Source of the DNA: an uncultured Elusimicrobiales bacterium
Lineage (GTDB): Bacteria > Elusimicrobiota > Elusimicrobia > Elusimicrobiales > Elusimicrobiaceae
Assembly (NCBI GenBank): GCA_944324645.1
Contig: CALUXB010000006.1
Location: 1-62,400, forward strand
Length of the DNA: 62,400 bases
Reading direction: 5' to 3'
Positions 59,316 through 62,400 of this stretch are shown one piece after another (position 1 is the stretch's first letter; every line of letters begins with the position of its first letter). The notes below the pieces were generated by a model. The model made no database searches, was not told the origin of the DNA, and saw only the letters and a program-made list of their open reading frames with translations. The translations under genes were made by a program, and so were the position numbers.

Positions 59316-59884
59316 AAGCAGTTCTATTTTACTATTTTTCAGCTTTCCACCGGGTTTTGACTTTTTCTAAAGCTATTCAGAGCTTTCCCGGCCTTTTTTC
59401 TTCAATTACCGCTAAGTTTGTTTTTTTCGGCAAGCATACATTAAATATCTTATTTTTATCTAAAACCCTTTCCCTGCTATTGCCCAAAACCATATAAATG
59501 GATATTTTTTAATGGCAGTAAAAAAGAGGAGGAAAAGGGGGAAAATACGTTTGGCGCAAAAAACGCAAAATCACATTCAATTTTGCAAAATAATTTGCAA
59601 TTTATTATGTTTCTTTTTTACACAAAAAACAAGCTAAAATTGAAAACACTAAAACAAGCCTCATTTTTGCTATTTTTTAAAAGGGCAAAATAGCTGTTTG
59701 TTTTCTTAGCCCCTGCAAAATAGCCCCTGCAGAGTACTTTAGGAAACACATAAAAATCTAAGTCTTGGTGGTATATTCGTGTTTTTAGAATCTATTGCAA
59801 GCCTGTTTTTTCATACGTCCGCTTATATTTTATATGCAAAATATGCAGTTTTCTCGTCGGAGAAATAACGTTGTGCACAATTTA
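59316..59884. other. AT-rich gene-free stretch upstream of the repeat promoter
   Basis: I see no gene. It contains a 14-nt-spaced direct repeat TAGCCCCTGCA (59707-59717 and 59721-59731), a palindrome TTGTGCACAA (59871-59880), and many GCAAAATA-type words. Confidence 0.6.
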
Positions 59885-59950
59885 TGACATATATTGGCAT
59901 ATAATTGACATATATTGACATATGTCAAAATATTTCTTATTATATGTCAA
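59885..59950 (+). promoter_or_regulatory. Promoter inside a TGACATATAT repeat array
   Basis: TGACATATAT-type units start at 59885, 59895 (TGGCATATAA), 59906 and 59916, at 10-11 bp intervals and so on one helix face. An inverted copy (TATATGTCAA) lies at 59941-59950. TGACATATGTCA at 59916-59927 is palindromic. TTGACA (59915-59920), 17 nt, TATTAT (59938-59943) form a good sigma-70 promoter whose -35 box lies within the repeats. They look like operator or iteron sites for the gene that follows. Confidence 0.65.
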
Positions 59951-60001
59951 AAGGCTGTGTAAATCCCGGTGGATAACCATTTAAAAAGGAGAGAGAAGCT
60001 T

Positions 60002-60817
60002 ATGTCTTATGATACGGAAAACAAAGTCAAAATACGCTTCAAATTTCGCTCCGGAGAGGAGTTTGAGGCAGAAGGCAGCCCTGATTTTATTGAAAAACAG
60101 CGGGCGGATTTTTTGCATTTAATTGGAAAAGAAAAAAAAGTTCCAACGCGCTCTGTTGCCTCTTTTAATCAACCGGGATCCCCTGAAGAGAGCTACCCGC
60201 CCACCCCACTCGCTCCGGATCAAAACACATCCGCCCCAACCGATGAAAGCTTCTCTTCCGCCCCGGCTGCCATCCGAAGAGCTTATGAGGGGGGCGCAGG
60301 CCCTGTCCCGACGCAAGAACTCCCAAACGGAGCTTCTTCCGGCCTTTCTCCGTCTTCTCATTTAGCCAGCCGCCACCATACACTTTCCGGCAGATACAGC
60401 GCCTCTCATTTTGCATTTTCACAGGAAGCAGAAAGGATTTCTCCGTCAGAGTCTGTTTCTTTAGAGCGGGGGGATACCCTGCGCTGCTGGCAGGAAATTG
60501 CCAAAATAGAGAATGAACACGTCTTTTTACGCAAAAAAAGCCGTTTGCTTTCGCCGGAAAGCGCTGCCCTGCTGTTAATCGGGGCGGCGCAAAGCTTGCT
60601 TAAAACCCCGCAATACAGCGCATTGGCTTTATCCAAGTCTTTAGCCAAATCCGGCTACGGCGGGGGGCGGTTGGACCGCGTTTTAGGCGGAGAAATCAAG
60701 AGGGGGACCGTATTGGCCTTCGGAAGCAAGCGCTCCCGCGCTTATCGTCTGTCTGACGAAGGCTTTGCCCGGGCCTTTGTTCTAGCCGGAAAAATAGCCG
60801 AAGAGTGGCACTCATAA
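60002..60817 (+). CDS. Unknown protein with winged-helix-like C-terminal domain
   Basis: 271 residues from ATG 60002, which has AAGGAGAG about 10 nt upstream; a GTG at 59969 opens the same frame but lacks such a site. Residues 1-45 form a small charged domain (VKIRFKFRSGEEFEAEGSPDF). Residues about 50-150 are Pro/Ser-rich and probably disordered. Residues about 155-271 look like a winged helix-turn-helix: LSPESAALLLIGAAQSLLK, YSALALSKSLAKSGYGGGRLDRVL, then a wing-like GTVLAFGSKRSRAYRLSDEGFARAFVLA. It may bind the repeats in its own promoter (autoregulation, or initiator-like). It is not recognised as any named Rep protein. Confidence 0.6.
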   Translation: MSYDTENKVKIRFKFRSGEEFEAEGSPDFIEKQRADFLHLIGKEKKVPTRSVASFNQPGSPEESYPPTPLAPDQNTSAPTDESFSSAPAAIRRAYEGGAGPVPTQELPNGASSGLSPSSHLASRHHTLSGRYSASHFAFSQEAERISPSESVSLERGDTLRCWQEIAKIENEHVFLRKKSRLLSPESAALLLIGAAQSLLKTPQYSALALSKSLAKSGYGGGRLDRVLGGEIKRGTVLAFGSKRSRAYRLSDEGFARAFVLAGKIAEEWHS

Positions 60818-62323
60818 GCCCCAACTGTATAAAAAGCGAGGAGGAGGCTCATAGCTCTAAGCCCGAACGGGGCCCAAATAAAAGAGGTTTTCATTGTAAT
60901 TTCTCTTTTCTCCAGTCAAGAAAAAGAACTACTAATAAAGCTTTTTCTGCGCCAATTAGCGCCACATAGCCGGAAGTATAAATAGGTAGCGTCTTTTCTA
61001 TCTCTCCTTGGAGAATAGAATAGAAAAATGGAACTTATGAAAGCCTTTTCTACCCTCCAGCGTAAGGGGGAAAATAGGCGCAAATGAAAGCGCAAATGTT
61101 AGAGGAAATGAAACATCCATACACATTTTGTAATCTTTACGTCCTCAATTTAGGAAAAGCCAGCAATAATATAACAAAAGCAAATATACAGGGCAGTCTT
61201 TTTTGCCCCTAGATTAGCGGGAAATAGCGCTATATTAGGCCTATTAAAAACTGTCAAGCCCTTTTTGCCACATCCAATGTTGGGGGAAAATCAGACAGAG
61301 TATCCTCCCCACGGTCCCATTCTTTCAAAAGCAACTTCACCCTTACTGCAGACCAGAAAGTTTTTGTAGCCCGAATTTTATTTTACGAAAAAATTTTATT
61401 TTAAACTAAACTACACACAAATATCATATGGTCCCAATTTTTATAAATGCAAAATCGCATTTATTTTTGCAAATTATATTTTTGGTCCAAAAACAAACTT
61501 TTTATTAAACAGAAAAAGCAACAAGAAGAGCATAAAAGTGCGCGCAGGGGGAGTATTTGCAAGATTAAAATAACTAACGATAATTTTTATTATGTTAACT
61601 TAATTGCAGTTAAAAACCGATTTTAAATATCTATATTTAATATCATATAAAATCTATTTTTACTTAAATATTAATGATTTTTTAATAAAAAATACTAAAA
61701 TACTTTAGATTTTTTAGAGAAGCAAAAAAGTGAATTTTATTCTTCCCGTAAAAATATGAAAAATTTTGCATATTATAAAAAACAGTCTATTTTTGTTATC
61801 AAAAACAGTTTGTTATAGCTTCAAAATAAACCATTTTTTTGCTCATTCAGACAAATATTAAAAACAGGACAATCTGCAAAAAAAGCAAATTTGCTTGCGT
61901 TTTTAAAATACCCCAGAACGTTTTTACCCATATCCCAGGTACCCCCCTTTCGTTTTAGGGCATTTTAAAATCAACCTTTTTTTTTGCATTTTCCTTTTTT
62001 CTAACCAGCTATGCATTAAAACCAAACAAATAAGTAGCAGGATAAGGCCAGGAGATAGCGGGCAGGAGCTCTGCGCATAGCAAATAAATCAGATAAACTA
62101 CCCTCTTGATAAAGAAAGTAGGATATAGGAGAGGATAAGGATAGGGAAGAGCAGAACGCAGCCAGAACAAAGCAAAGAGGCAGCTGGCCATAGCAGGGCG
62201 GGGGATAAGGGGCAGAAAAGCAGGGTAGAGAGCGCAAGGCAGGAAGGCAGCTCAAGATTGGAGAGGACTTCCTTCATAGAAATTTCCGCCTTTCTGGAGA
62301 GTCAAAAAGAAAAAGGGCCATTA
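60818..62323. other. Long AT-rich non-coding region
   Basis: About 1.5 kb without a supportable gene. From 61360 to 61900 the sequence is strongly AT-rich with short A/T-tract repeats. It includes a dif-like site at 61573-61600. From about 62030 to 62260 the plus strand is purine-rich with repeated GGATAAGG-type words. A TTAGCC array follows. Short frames on the minus strand at 62009-62255 have no ribosome-binding site and biased composition and are not called. Confidence 0.65.
61573..61600 (+). other. dif: Candidate dif (XerCD) recombination site
   Basis: The 28-mer divides 11-6-11: left arm ACTAACGATAA, centre TTTTTA, right arm TTATGTTAACT. The right arm matches the XerD half of E. coli dif (TTATGTTAAAT) at 10 of 11 positions. 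By recall, the whole site matches B. subtilis dif at about 21 of 28. It lies in a long intergenic AT-rich region, as dif sites often do. No xer or ftsK gene is in the window. Confidence 0.45.
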
Positions 62324-62400
62324 TTAGCCTTAGCCTTAGCCTTAGCCTTAGCCTTAGCCTTAGCCTTAGCCTTAGCCTTAGCCTTAGCCTTAGCCTTAGC
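62324..62400 (+). repeat. Perfect TTAGCC hexamer tandem array, open at the window edge
   Basis: Twelve complete TTAGCC units plus five bases run without interruption to the last base. The true length is unknown. In frame it could encode (Leu-Ala)n or (Leu-Ser)n on this strand and (Ala-Lys)n or (Leu-Arg)n on the other, but no ORF start is associated with it here. Confidence 0.97.

Noticed and set aside
59968..59978. A near-DnaA box (TTATCCACC on the minus strand) next to the repeat array, suggesting oriC
   Set aside because: Only one box is present, dnaA and dnaN are not nearby, and the dif-like site argues for a terminus; kept only as context for the repeat finding.
62009..62255. Two overlapping 60-80 codon minus-strand ORFs opposite the purine-rich block
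   Set aside because: Both read Leu/Ser/Pro/Tyr-rich sequence produced by the purine bias of the other strand; there is no ribosome-binding site and the frames overlap each other.
62324..62400. The hexamer array as a linear-chromosome telomere
   Set aside because: TTAGCC/GGCTAA is not a known telomere unit, bacterial linear ends use hairpins or terminal proteins, and the array may simply continue past the window.

Overview
The window is about 62 kb of bacterial chromosome of mid GC content. It encodes a Gram-negative-type envelope: FadL/OmpP1, TraF-like and OprB-type outer-membrane proteins, a TolC-MacA-MacB exporter and several lipoproteins. It also carries two type IV pilin-like genes, secreted ankyrin proteins, an [FeFe]-hydrogenase maturase (HydE), a clostridial-type 2[4Fe-4S] ferredoxin, a FeoA-FeoB fusion, peptidase T and a peptide-type MFS transporter. 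This points to a fermentative anaerobe, probably host-associated. The mixture resembles Elusimicrobiota (Elusimicrobium-like gut bacteria); that assignment is an inference from gene content and was not tested by a search. I see no insertion sequence, prophage or CRISPR array.

Layout. 1-5.2 kb: the 3' end of gap, then pgk followed by two extra relics of the pgk 3' end; a pilin gene whose start codon lies in a long hairpin; secG; a secreted ankyrin protein; a GNAT acetyltransferase; tRNA-Leu. 5.4-14.1 kb, all on +: two EamA transporters and a HAD phosphatase in one overlapping unit, a cyclodeaminase-family enzyme, two large lineage-type proteins of unknown function (521 aa helical repeat; 899 aa GYF-like/acidic/membrane protein), then hydE. 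14.4-21.1 kb: pepT, a lipoprotein, feoAB, a ferredoxin with a decayed partial copy, and a 629-aa ankyrin/coiled-coil protein. 21.4-29.4 kb, on -: an operon of a RecB-like nuclease, an LtaS-like transferase and an FGGY kinase; a Cys-rich pilin-like protein; tRNA-Arg; an MFS transporter. 29.5-37.5 kb, mostly +: a HEPN-like protein, a YejM-like membrane sulfatase-fold protein, YbaK, DUF805, a Menorin/GDPD-fold protein, an HD protein, Sir2, an SplB-like radical SAM protein and a K+ channel. 37.7-44.8 kb, on -: a PLP arginine/lysine/ornithine decarboxylase, a TraF-like outer-membrane protein, and a three-gene operon in the order porin, pyruvoyl-dependent arginine decarboxylase, antiporter, which matches chlamydial aaxABC. 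45-52.3 kb: a lipoprotein, an ECF sigma/anti-sigma/periplasmic protein operon, and a TolC-MacA-MacB exporter operon. 52.4-59.3 kb: small metabolic and repair genes (DUF486, dCMP deaminase, PfkB kinase, a TPR protein, FadL), an unusual pair of nuclease-like genes (beta-CASP/MBL plus Cys-rich PD-(D/E)XK), and mutY. 59.3-62.4 kb is almost gene-free and AT-rich. It holds one winged-helix-like protein behind a promoter embedded in TGACATATAT repeats, a candidate dif (XerCD) site, and a perfect TTAGCC hexamer array that runs off the right edge.

Main points for follow-up. (1) The aaxABC-type acid/arginine operon, with a long inverted repeat in front of it. (2) A recurring promoter layout in which the -10 box ends only 6-7 nt before the start codon (at least eight genes), predicting widespread leaderless mRNAs. 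(3) A possible replication-terminus locus (dif-like site, long non-coding AT-rich DNA, hexamer array, repeat-controlled DNA-binding gene). (4) Gene 3'-end relics beside intact genes (pgk twice, ferredoxin once), suggesting recombination with diverged alleles. (5) The beta-CASP/PD-(D/E)XK gene pair, a candidate undescribed nucleic-acid-processing system.
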